NCBI RefSeq assembly: GCF_014633365.1
Contig: NC_068352.1
Span: 372,001 to 436,000, forward strand
Origin: Diospyros lotus
Lineage: Eukaryota; Streptophyta; Magnoliopsida; Ericales; Ebenaceae
Direction: 5' to 3'
DNA: 64,000 nucleotides
Below the pieces are notes generated by a model. It had not been told where the DNA came from. It made no database searches and was given only the letters and a program-made list of their open reading frames with translations. Numbering within the stretch: position 1 is the stretch's first letter; each line of letters opens with the position of its first letter. Shown here piece after piece: positions 49,201 through 58,829 of the stretch. A program made the position numbers and the translations under genes.

Positions 49201-52200
49201 TCCAGTGTGCCATTAGCTTTATACTTCAAATTAAATATCCATCTGCATCCAACTGGAGTGATTCCTTTAGGCCTAGGCATCAATTCCCATGTCTGATTTT
49301 TATTTAAGGCATTCATTTCCTCTTGCATGGCTTGCTTCCAATTTTGGTCTTTTAGAGCCTCTTCTACTGACTTGGGAATAACAATAGAGTTTAATGAGGT
49401 GAGGAAGCTTTTGTGGTTTTGGGAGAAGCGATGATAAGACAAGTTATCAGTTAAAGGGTGTAAAGTACAGCTTCTGACCCCTTTTCTCACAGCAATTGAT
49501 AGGTCTAAATCATAAAAAACGGGGCTAGAAAGGGATATATCTAATGATTGTGCAGTTTCAGTACCTGGATCTGATGCTGGTGAGGGCTGAGACTCCATAA
49601 TAGGTTGCCTCCTTTTGAACACATAGGGAGAACCTTTAAACCGAACTGGAGAGGATGGCCTTTGAACTGCTTGTTCAATACATTCTGTAGGTAGATGAGA
49701 GGGGTTAGGAGATTGAGCTGGAACAACAGAGGAAGAAGGGTTAGAACTAGACAAAACAAGAGTTGGTGCTAGGACAGGAAAAATTTTAAATGAGTCTTGG
49801 TCCTCAATTCCTCGAGTCTCCCCCTAAGGACTAAGGTCTGGAGAGCCATAGAAGGGCTGAGATTCAAGGAAAAAGACATCTTTGGATACAAAGAACTTCC
49901 GAGTTGGAGGGTGATAGAACTTGTAGCCTTTTTGGGTTGGAGAATACCCCAGGAAGATACACCAAAGGGCACGAGGATCAAGCTTATCCCGATGTATTTT
50001 GGGGATATGAACAAAGCACACACAACCAAACACATGGAGAGGGAGAGGAGTATGCAAATAGTAATCGGGAAAAAAAGAGGATAGGCACTGGAATGGGCTA
50101 TGGTGATTTAGGACTTTGGAGGGAATGCAGTTGATGACATAGGTCGCGGTTAAAACGGCTTCACCCCAAAAGGTTTTATGAACATGAGTGTGATGAAGGA
50201 GTGTGTGAGCCACATTAAGGAGATGTCTCATCTTTCGCTCTGCTACTCCATTTTGTTGTGGAGTGTCTACGCAAGAAGACTCATGAACAATACCCTCATG
50301 TTGAAAGAAAGAATTCAACTGATTATTAAAATAATCTTTAGCATTATTTGTTCTGAATTTTTGGACAGGAGTACCAAATTGTGTGGATACCATTTTGCAA
50401 AAATAAGGTAAGATGGTGCCAATTTCAGCCTTTTCTTTCAAGAGAAATACCCAACACTTGCGAGTACAGTCATCAATAAAGAAAACAAACCACCGAGCCC
50501 CAGAACAATTGGATATTTTGGATGGTCCCCAAACATCTGAATGAACTAGGGAAAAAGGTTTAGAAGATAATTTGTTGCTCATAGGATAAGACACCCTATG
50601 GTGTTTGGACAACACACACACATCACATTGAAACATCCTAGGATCTAAAGATTTAAACAAATGAGGAAACATAGCTTTTAATAAAGGAAAAGGCGGATGA
50701 CCTAATCTATAGTGTTGACGCCAAATGGTGTTGGATGTTGAAAAAGAATGAGATGAACAAGCAATGATAGGTTGCTGCTTCTCTGTAGAATGGCCTGCCT
50801 TGTGTAAGGTATATAACCCATTGCGCTCCTTAGCCACACCAATCATCTTCCCCGTAATCATGTCCTAAAATTCACACATATGAGGATAGAAGATAGCATG
50901 ATAATTTAATTCTTTGGTTAGTTGGTGGATAGATATAAGATTGGTAGCTAACTGTGGGACATGAAGAACTTGTTTGGTTGTTAGCAAAGGGCTGAATTTA
51001 ACTGTACCTTGGCCAGCAATAGGAACAGTGGTTCCATTAGCAATAACAATCTGTTTAGGGCTAACAAGAGGTTGGTAAGTGTCAAAGGAATTTACATGAG
51101 GGGTTATGTGATCAGTAGCTCCTGAATCAAGGACCCAATTGGTATTCCCAGCAGTTTTAAAGGCAGAAAAACACTCAGAATTGGTGAGTTTACCTTGCTG
51201 TGCGAGTGAACTGGCTCCATCTTGGAGAGTTTTGAGGAAATTCTTGAGTTTGTTCATCTCTTCTGCATTCAATTGTGAAATATCAGCACCAATAGATTCA
51301 GTTTTACCTGCTGATTAAGCTTCCCCTTGATCTGTGCTGGAAAAATAGTCTTGACGACTCTTAAATCCGCCTATCCTGCTTAGCACAGCTTCTTTGCCAT
51401 GGAGTTTGAAGCAGTTATCCTTAGTATGCCTAGGTTTTTTGCAATAACTGCACCACAAACCTTCTCATCCTGAATTTTTTCACGAATTTTCTGCCTTTCC
51501 TGCTTTAAACCGAGATCCATCTCTATGGCTTGACACCATGGCTGAGCTTTCAACACTGTGATCTCCTAGCATAGCCATCCTTCTGTTTTCCTCACTTCGA
51601 ACAATGGAAAAAACCTCATTAAGAGTAGGTAATTTTTCCCTACCAAGCACTTGGATCCTCACTCGATCATATTCCGGATTAATCCCTGCTAGAAACTCTA
51701 CAATCCTGTCCCTTTCTTGAATTTGTTTGACAGCATCATTGCTACACTCCATCTTGATATCTTGATAATGATCTAGTTCTAGCCACATCCCCTTCATTTT
51801 ATTATAATATTCTGTTATAGTGGATGCTCCTTGTCTTGTCCTACTAATCTTAGTCTTAACCTCAAAAATAACCGAGGCATCTTGAACTTTAGAATAGGTT
51901 TGCCTCACAATCTCCCAAATGTCCCTAGTTGACATTAAAAACATAAAGTTTTTACTTACCTCCGGCTACATGGCACTCCAAAGCCATGACATGATTGATG
52001 AATCTTCAATTTCCCATGTTGTGAAGGATGGGTCTGAATCTTTTGGAGGAGTTCCGGTCAGGTGGCCTAGCTTTCCTCGGCCTTTGAGGAATGTGCTCAC
52101 AAGCTGAGACCATTGCAAGAAGTTTCGCCCATCAAGTTGGTAGGAAGGATGCATCCCAGGCAGATCACCCCCTCCCATTGGTTGCTGATCACTAGGATAG

Positions 52201-55200
52201 GATTCAGCATTGGTAATGACCGGAGTCGCCTCTGATATCTCGGACATGTCTTAAGAAGATTGAGTTTGGAAAGGAAAACTAGAAGTGCAGCTGGAACAGA
52301 ATTGCTGAACAACAGAACAGAACAAAACAGCAATTAAGGCTAGGCTGAAACCCTAGAGGAGTTCGGCGCAAAGAAGTGCAATGAAGGCACTATTAGGGTT
52401 TCGAAAATATTGGAAGGGAAGGGAAAGGCTTTGATACCATGTAGGAATTCAGAATTATGCTTTCATAAAAATAATCTGATGGATACAGCAGTCCTCTTAT
52501 AGAGGGAGAGATTACATCAAAAAAGGAAACTATCAAAAAGGAAACTATCTCTAAGGAAACAAATTAAAACACAAAGAAGGAAATATACACTAAGATACAT
52601 ATGGACATAATCAATAAAGATTCCTAAATGATAATTAGGAAAGATTCCTAAATTATAATTAGAAATCTTTCCTAATCTAAGCAGATCTTTTAACATTCTA
52701 ATAAGTCAACACTTCTAATACTGACGTGTTCCTGCAATATTTGTGCTTCAAAACTCTAGTCCATAAGTGTCTTACATCATCTGTTTCTTCTTGTTTCATC
52801 ATCCTCCACCCCAATTTGGCTGTGAGAGCTTTATTAACCTGGTTCAGGCTTCTAAACCCCAGCCATTCAGCCTCATTTGGTTTACATAGATATTTCCATA
52901 TCTTGACATGCATATATCTAGATCCTGGTTGTTTCCCCACCAGAAAGCACATAGCCTTTGCTCCATATTCTTACAGAGTTTCTAGGGTATGTAATTTGTT
53001 GCCGTGGATTAGTTCGAAAGTGATGAAATGGCTGCTTTGATCATGAATTCCCTTCCTGCAAAGGAATGACTGCCTGCTTTCTACCCTTCGAGCTTTGCTT
53101 CCATTTTCTCAATGAGGTAGTTGAATGTGCTTTGCTGCAGCTGGATCTCCTTATAAAATTGGAAGGTCTTGGCAAACAGCATCTGAACTACCTTGCTTCA
53201 GGTTCAACTCCTGTTTCCTTGCATTGCTAACATTTGGACTGTATACGATTGTTGCTTCAGGTTCAACTCCTGTTTGACTTCCTGTTTCCTTGCATTGCTA
53301 ACATTTGGACTGTATACAATTGCTGACTTCTCAAGGTTTGCCTCCTGCCCTGAGAGCTGTCCATACATTCCAAGAGCCTCCTTTATTGCAACCGTGTATT
53401 TCTTGTCAGCCCTGCAAAAAATGGGGAGATTATCTGCAAACATCAAATGGTTAATGGCTGGAATGCTTGTGGCAAGCTTGATTCCTTTCAGTTTATTGAG
53501 AGTGGCTGCTTGCAGTAGAATCCTGCAAAGTGCCTCATTTGCAATGATGAACAAAAAAGGAGAGATTGGATTTCCTTGTCTTAAACCCCTCCTGGCTGAA
53601 AGAAACCCATCCAGCCTCCATTTAGCAATACTTAGAATGATCCTGTTGATATGCACTGCTCAATCCATCTCATGTATGTGCTTGGGAACCCTAGCTTCTT
53701 TGGGACCCACAAAAGAAAGCTCCACTCCATGCAGTTATAGGCCTTTGCTATATCCAGCTTCACTGCCATCATCCCCTCTTTACCTTTAGCTCTCCTCATT
53801 ATGTGCATTATCACTTGCAACAGTATGTTGTTATCCTGTATATTCCTTCCTGGCACAAAACTTACTTGAAACGGGGATATGATTCTACCTAAGAATGGTT
53901 TTACCCTGTAAGCACTAATCTTTTAGATATTACCTTATAAACAACATTACACTAACTTATTGGCCTATAATCCTTAATCTTATGAGCAGCCGTGATTTGT
54001 GAATTAAGGCAATTGAAGGTATGATTCATCTGTCTAAGCATATAACCACTTCTAAAGAGACCTTGCACCAGGTTAACAAGATCATTACCAATAATGTCTC
54101 ATTGAGACTTGAAGAAGATTGCTGATGTACTGTCCTGTCCGGGTGCCTTGAATGATGGCATACTCGTTAACACACTCTTTATTTCCTCTTAGAAGTATGT
54201 GGCTAATCATCTGCTTGTATGAGGTTAATTCTTGGGAGTTTTAGTATAGAAAGTTTCTGTAGTAACTTTGGAAAATGAGCACCAGGTTCCAGCATGGAAT
54301 GCAAGGTTATATATACCGATGAATAGCAACTGTTTTGACCATGAACTTTTCTTTTCAATATTTTATGAGAGAAGTATAATAGACTTTCAAACTCTTTAGT
54401 ACATCATAATGTTATTGTTAAACATGAATATTCTCTTCCATCATCTTTCCCTATTAAATAATTATGTGTACTTTATAATCTCTTTTCTTGTAGGTAATTG
54501 CTATGGACCAGAGCTAGGTGTTTGAATATAACTTTAGAAATTGATTAAACTGACTTGAATCTAGAACTTAGACCAAGCTTTAAAAAAGGTGTCCATAGTG
54601 CATGGAGTCCTTTGTTTTAGTGGGTTGTGGAGGAGGGTTGTATTTGTATGTAACCTTCCCTTTGCTTTTCTTCAAAGAGGGTGTTTCCACAACTCAAACC
54701 TGTGACCTTCCAGTCACAAAGGAGCAACCTTACAGTTGCTACCTAGGCTTACCATCTAGTCCAAGCTATAACATTGAAATAAGAATTTGTACACTAGAAG
54801 GTATATTCCCAAATCCACACAGCATACTGACATAAAGGAAAGCCTGTGGCAATGGTAAACAAGAATCTAGCAAGTTCGAGGGCTTAATAAAATGAAGAAG
54901 AGCCTGCAGATAGTGAAAGTACCACCAACTTCTTCCCTTGATTCCTGTTCAACATTTAATTATTGGCCTTTATTAAAGAAAGTTGCTGTTGGCCTTGTTT
55001 CTGCCATCTTAGGGAAGATAAGTTCAATATTGAGCCAATTTTAGGCATGAGAAATTTTCTTAGGACCCAGTGATGCCGATTCCTCTTTTGCCTTTTGTGG
55101 ACTAATAGGTATCTTTCATGCACTTTTAGATCATCATAAATGAAATTGAATGCTTTATTCTATTTCTTGCTAATGGGGATTATTGATTTGTGATAAAGAC

Positions 55201-55938
55201 TAGTAAGAGTTCCATTCTGCTAGCTATTTTATCTGCCTTATGAAATGTACAAGCTTATGACAAGAAAAAACTTGATCGTCTGACATATGCTGTTATCTTA
55301 TGTTTTGGTATTGAAGAAAGGAAATGTGGAAAATCAGAGGGAGCACTTAATATTTCTTCTTGCAAATATTGATGTAAGGAAAAAGAAAACAGAAAATTAT
55401 GTCCAGGTAAATCTTTCTATTTGTCTGCTCAACATTAATATAGCTTCATTTCTCTGAAGATGTATTTTTTTTTTCTTTTTCTGATAAGAAATATGTGGAG
55501 AAATTTATATCATGAAATTTTCTCATGACTTTCGCTGTAGCATACTTATTTTCCATCTCATTTTACTCTAATCTGAAGACTGATGATAAAACTTTTTGCA
55601 GTTGGATAGTGTGACTGTAAGATCTCTGATGGATAAAATTTTCAAGAACTATAGGTCATGGTGTGACTATTTGCACTGTGAACCAAATCTTCTGTAAGTT
55701 CCTCAGTTGTTATCAGATCCTTGACATTATCTTTGAATTGCGTATTGTATGATAGTAGTTTACAACTTAAACCCCTAAAGTCTTCAATTTTATTGTTCCT
55801 GCATCGGTTCACAGGATTCCACCAGGTTCTGATAAACAACAGCTACAGCTTATTTACATTGGACTTTATCTTCTTATTTGGGGGGAAGCTTCAAATGTCC
55901 GATTTATGCCCGAGTGTCTTTGCTACATTTTTCACAGT
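37241..55938 (+). CDS. CALS7: Callose synthase, CALS7-like, N-terminal exons (gene continues right)
   Basis: Plasma-membrane 1,3-beta-glucan synthase; CALS7 (GSL7) makes phloem sieve-plate callose in Arabidopsis. Nine exons join in phase: 37241-37454, 40621-40721, 43499-43611, 43715-43802, 43907-44017, 44127-44243, 55317-55406, 55602-55693, 55815-55938, giving 350 codons. The start is the ATG before AAPRTTAGN, ahead of [17 protein letters not shown]. Further landmarks are [45 protein letters not shown] then [12 protein letters not shown], and [20 protein letters not shown]. This covers the Vta1-like N-terminus and FKS1 domain 1. The catalytic GT48 region and membrane helices (full length about 1900 aa) lie beyond the window. 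The [16 protein letters not shown] and IDVRKK..ENYV patterns favour CALS7 over CALS1-3 or the GSL8/10 types. The introns are swollen by retroelements (11 kb between exons six and seven). Confidence 0.93.
39118..39215 (-). repeat. Dispersed repeat, RTE-like tail, in callose synthase intron 1
   Basis: (CAT)n at 39121-39133 and 'cctaaccaagttagggtcgg' match the copy at 13797-13890 over about 95 bp. It lies on the minus strand, antisense to the gene. Confidence 0.6.
39316..39437. repeat. Dispersed repeat, second copy
   Basis: Same repeat as 29217-29350. 'ggtcatgttccatcacataa' and 'ttaatattgtgaaactaacc' are shared. It lies in callose synthase intron 1. Confidence 0.6.
40255..40415 (+). repeat. RTE LINE 3' end fragment in callose synthase intron 1
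   Basis: The start reads 'agaccaagaaaaacttggtg' ([11 protein letters not shown] when translated) and the end 'ttcatgtagtcgaccctacc' (HVVDPT-like), as in the larger RTE at 7850-8020. It is 5'-truncated and in sense with the gene. Confidence 0.7.
41336..41557 (-). pseudogene. Copia RNase H fragment in callose synthase intron 2
   Basis: The minus strand encodes [20 protein letters not shown], then [18 protein letters not shown]. This is the RNase H end of a copia polyprotein, close to the same region of the copia at 47564-52711. It is an isolated piece with no LTR, and a gypsy LTR abuts its 5' side at 41560. Confidence 0.85.
41560..41866 (+). repeat. Gypsy 5' LTR
   Basis: 307 bp running TG...CA with a following spacer of two bases and an initiator-Met primer-binding site. 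No second copy is seen in the window. Confidence 0.75.
41560..42600 (+). mobile_element. Internally deleted Ty3/gypsy element, 5' half
   Basis: The 5' LTR at 41560-41866 starts TGTCACATTCC, has 'cctataaatatgta' and CT-rich tracts, and ends TTGACA. Then comes a primer-binding site, TGGTATCAGAG (41869 on), complementary to initiator tRNA-Met. A gag start ([10 protein letters not shown], 41904) breaks off at once. The first part of the reverse transcriptase follows ([18 protein letters not shown], about 42055-42200), then directly the integrase zinc region (about 42230-42420) and core ([12 protein letters not shown], about 42550). Most of gag, protease, the RT active site and RNase H are missing, as is the 3' LTR. 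Confidence 0.8.
45326..47410 (-). mobile_element. 5'-truncated L1-type LINE (A)
   Basis: Begins within the reverse transcriptase: [35 protein letters not shown] at about 47310, MLMFADN at about 47195. It continues with [20 protein letters not shown] (about 46985) and [20 protein letters not shown]. The C-terminal zinc region [18 protein letters not shown] is at about 46000. The A-tail shows as a T run at 45327-45340 on the plus strand. No matching target duplication was found at the right end, so the right boundary is approximate. It has several stops. Confidence 0.75.
47564..47835 (-). repeat. 3' LTR of copia A
   Basis: 272 bp, TGTAGGAATTC to GTCAACA on the plus strand. It pairs with 52440-52711. 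Confidence 0.95.
47840..52250 (-). pseudogene. Copia A gag-pol polyprotein, inactivated
   Basis: Order and order of domains fit copia: gag (52247-51480), zinc knuckle C-x2-C-x4-H-x4-C (about 51460-51415), protease LDSGATDH (about 51130), integrase (50861-49824), reverse transcriptase with YVDDIVV (about 48800), RNase H (48330-47850). It is dead now. In-frame stops lie near 51966, 51479, 51316, 50864 and 49822, another at 48168, and a one-base frameshift near an A-run at about 48940-48990. One conserved integrase Asp reads Asn in the RTNNAKDYF block. The few mutations agree with recent insertion. Confidence 0.88.
52440..52711 (-). repeat. 5' LTR of copia A
   Basis: 272 bp, same ends as the left copy. 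By eye the five differences are at about 52469, 52487, 52641, 52655 and 52690. Confidence 0.95.
54590..54760 (-). repeat. Au-like SINE copy 4
   Basis: On the minus strand 'tttgtgactggaaggtcaca' and 'ggtttgagttgtggaaacac' are followed by 'ggaaggttacatacaaatac' and 'accctcctccacaaccc'. It lies antisense in the 11-kb callose synthase intron. Confidence 0.7.
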
Positions 55939-58512
55939 GTATGTTTCCTTTTGTTTGAAGTTGCACAGTATCATGGGTTGTCTTCTTATTTACCAATGCT
56001 CTATGCTGTTCCTACCCTTCGATTGAATTATAGATTTCGTTTCAGCTATATAGTTGAACTCATTTGGAATTATGTTTTTGATTTATTTAATGTATGGGGT
56101 AGTCGTAATGGGAATTCATCTTAATGTCAGATTATTTTGCCCTCCAATTTCATTTATTTTGCTCAAAGAGAAACCGACTAAGTTTTAGTTTATTATTAGA
56201 ATTACTTTATTGGGAATGAAGGGTCATCCCACTGACCCTTCCATTTTTGGCAGTGACTGCATAGAGAATAGGGTGAGTCTTGTTCCAGCACTCACAATCC
56301 CCAAACTGGTATTAAGCCAAAGATTTAGTCCCAATTGTTAGTATCATTTCAAAGCGACATGAATTAAGCTTATTACATCTTTTCAAAAACAGGATAAAGA
56401 TTCTAATTCAGGACTACATATAGCTTCTATGTTATTTGTTTGCAGTCCATGTATGAGGGAGCATGTGGAGGGGATTTGGCCAACCCATGTGTCACTTCAA
56501 TAGGCTGATAAGCATAAACTGTAATGGCCTGTCATGTCAACCCTAACTATGGATGTTAAATTATGTATTTTAGTGAATAATTGGGTTGATGGAACATAAT
56601 TATGCAAGAAATGATAAATTTTGCTAAAATAGGCCTAGGGCCTGGATTACAACCAAGTAGTGAACTTGATGGTTGGCAGGTGGCTAGGACAGGCGGGTTA
56701 TCAATTAGGAGGATCAACTGAACTGTTTTGGTTGTAGGCAAACTATGGTTGACTATGGGTTCAACCATGGCCAATGCTTGGAAAATCGGCTATAGATGGT
56801 GTAGTTGACTTGAGATTGACTATGGAGGATGAACAACACTGGACTTAGGTATAGTCAAATTGTAATGGATGCTATAGTTGACTACAAGCTCAAGTATGCC
56901 TATTTTTAGGGTTTTTTCATGAGAAAACGACTCAGATGAAATTTAAAACCCATTTCAAAGACTTTGCAAATGGGATTAGATCAAGATTTCCTGTGTGATC
57001 TCAGCCATTTAACTTTGAAGCCCATTTCAAAGACATTTTGGTGGAGGACCTTAGATCAATTTAAATTAAGGGTATTGAGCTTACTCAATGCATTGTGGAG
57101 AGATGAAGATTTACCTAGTGTTAGGGGATCTAATAGGTTCACTAAAGTGGCTAGATGTGATTAGAACTATACCCTTTTTAATTCTAAAGGTTGTTGTTAT
57201 GATGTGGCTATGATAGATGTACATACAAGGTGGAGAAAAGGGTAAGAAAAGGGAGAAAAGGCTGAGTGAAATGCTTTTTCAGAGCAAGATAAGAGAACAA
57301 ACCAGCTTTAAGAAAGGGCTGTTGAGGGTCAGCCTTGGGCTGAAATTGGGGAAGATGGTTCTCCCAAAAGTATAAGTATATGGCTGCACAAGAGTGTGTA
57401 CATGCGTACAATGGTGCAATTATAAAGGTGCAACCTAATTGGCTAAGTATAAAGATGAGAAGGTACACAGAAGAGGACTGTCAGGTGTGGCCAGCTAGAG
57501 GTGAGGTCATGCATGCATATAAATAATATACGTGTATACAAATTAGAATGTAATGGATGATGTGGCTACTAACTAAGAAAATCCATAAACCTGGAGGTGG
57601 TTGGGTGAAACACTTGAAACTGATTGCCCAAGGCAGTGTGTAAAAAGGAGTGCGCAAATGTGACGAAGCTACTTGGTGTGAGAGGAGTTATGAATGTTAG
57701 AGACATAGTCTTGTTTGGCATGGTTAAGGCTGCAGGAAAGGCTGAACAAGGTGATATGCTGATTTAATGGGGCAAATCCTGATGCACTCTGAAGAAAAGG
57801 TTGTATGCTACCTGAAAAGGCTGATTGGGGTTGCCCATTGGCTGGTGCACCTACAAGAAAACTGGAAAAGAGGGCTTCCATTACACAAATACAAAAATAG
57901 CCTGGGAAAAGTGGGATATGCAGTGGTAAATTAGTCCAACCAGCATCTCTAAAACTTCTGCCTAATATAAGCAAGTGTAGTGTGGAAAAGATGCTATTAC
58001 TTTTGGCATGACGACGACGTGCTTGCGTGTGAGCTGCCATGCTTGTGCCTGAGTGCTTGCTGTGTTGTAAGCTTGAGTAAGGGGGGATACTTGATGTGAG
58101 AGGGCGTGAAGGTGTAATAGAGGTTGTGTGTGTGCTTGTGGCTACTGTGTGAGAAGGCCAGCCGGGCCTGTGAGGCCTGCACTAGGGGTTTCTGCTTCAT
58201 CTTTACATCGTTGGTAAGATCACTCTTCATCTTATGTTCATGGCATGGGCATCATGTTTGCATTGCTGTTATACTTGGTTGACATGCCTAGACTCGCTGT
58301 AATGCATGCAAACATGGATTTATGGGTTATATGCATGGGGCCTAGGCATGATTGTGATACTCTCTTGTAAATGGTTGGTCCTAAATCCTTGGAGTGGTTG
58401 CCCCTGGGGGTTGAAACCATGGAGAGGTGTTTTGATTAGCCTAGTGGCCATTAAAGGGGTACCTGAGACTTGCATTAAAATAGTTTTGGCACGATTCATG
58501 TATTGTATGCAT
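55939..58512. other. Callose synthase intron sequence left of copia B
   Basis: After the donor GTATGT at 55939 no further callose synthase exon appears (the next should encode the segment after CLCYIFH, with a Met-Ala-x-Glu start). There are weak internal repeats: a block around 'cccatttcaaagac' occurs at about 56950 and 57018, and several 'gttgactatg' motifs lie between 56740 and 56890. No domain or transposon end was found. Confidence 0.55.
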
Positions 58513-58517
58513 ATGCG

Positions 58518-58561
58518 TGCAATGAAATCCCTAGGGCACAAGAAGACGAAGAACAAAAAGT

Positions 58562-58594
<33 letters not shown>

Positions 58595-58819
58595 CACTTG
58601 TAAACAGATTTTACTGAAATGAAACTGAACTTAAACTTACAAGAGAGGATGTGAGCTGCTTATATCTGCAGCTCACTGCACAACAAAGAGGCACCGCCTC
58701 ACACCAACTTATCTAACACAACAGCAATACAACTTACAATTAATCAACAAACTACTACTCAAACAAAGCAATAGTAGCAGCAACAACTCTATTATTGTAA
58801 GACATTAGATGCTTCCACA
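58518..58819 (-). repeat. 3' LTR of copia B
   Basis: 302 bp. Includes a long (GA)n tract at 58564-58592 that is much shorter in the partner LTR. Confidence 0.93.
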
Positions 58820-58829
58820 CTCTCCCTCA

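Larger units (their letters stand above)
47564..52711 (-). mobile_element. Complete-structure copia retrotransposon (A), TSD CTTCT
   Basis: 5148 bp with two 272-bp LTRs, flanked by a perfect 5-bp target duplication, CTTCT (47559-47563 and 52712-52716). The element runs right to left. Next to the right LTR, on the minus strand, a one-base spacer is followed by TGGTATCAAAGCC, complementary to initiator tRNA-Met. Next to the left LTR lies the polypurine tract AAGGGGGAG. The LTRs differ at 5 positions of 272 (1.8 percent), so the insertion is young. It sits inside LINE B, within the 11-kb callose synthase intron, antisense to the gene. Confidence 0.95.
44641..54260 (-). mobile_element. L1-type LINE (B), split by a copia and another LINE
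   Basis: Pieces on the minus strand read from right to left. At 54260-53880: [21 protein letters not shown]. At 53860-53204: reverse transcriptase, with [28 protein letters not shown] and an altered active site, MFADN. At 52952-52717: [20 protein letters not shown]. Then the copia intervenes (47564-52711). At 47558 to about 47410: [14 protein letters not shown]. Then LINE A intervenes. At 45325-44650: an RNase H-like domain ([27 protein letters not shown]). It ends in an A-tail (T run at 44642-44650). Stops and frameshifts abound. The zf-RVT part that should lie between the last two pieces is absent. Confidence 0.75.

Noticed and set aside
56964..57164. Short frame with a retroelement-like look
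   Set aside because: No conserved motif; local repeats around CCCATTTCAAAGAC explain the pattern.
58306..58617. 103-codon frame ending in Arg-Glu repeats
   Set aside because: It reads across the copia B insertion border and its GA microsatellite; a chance frame.
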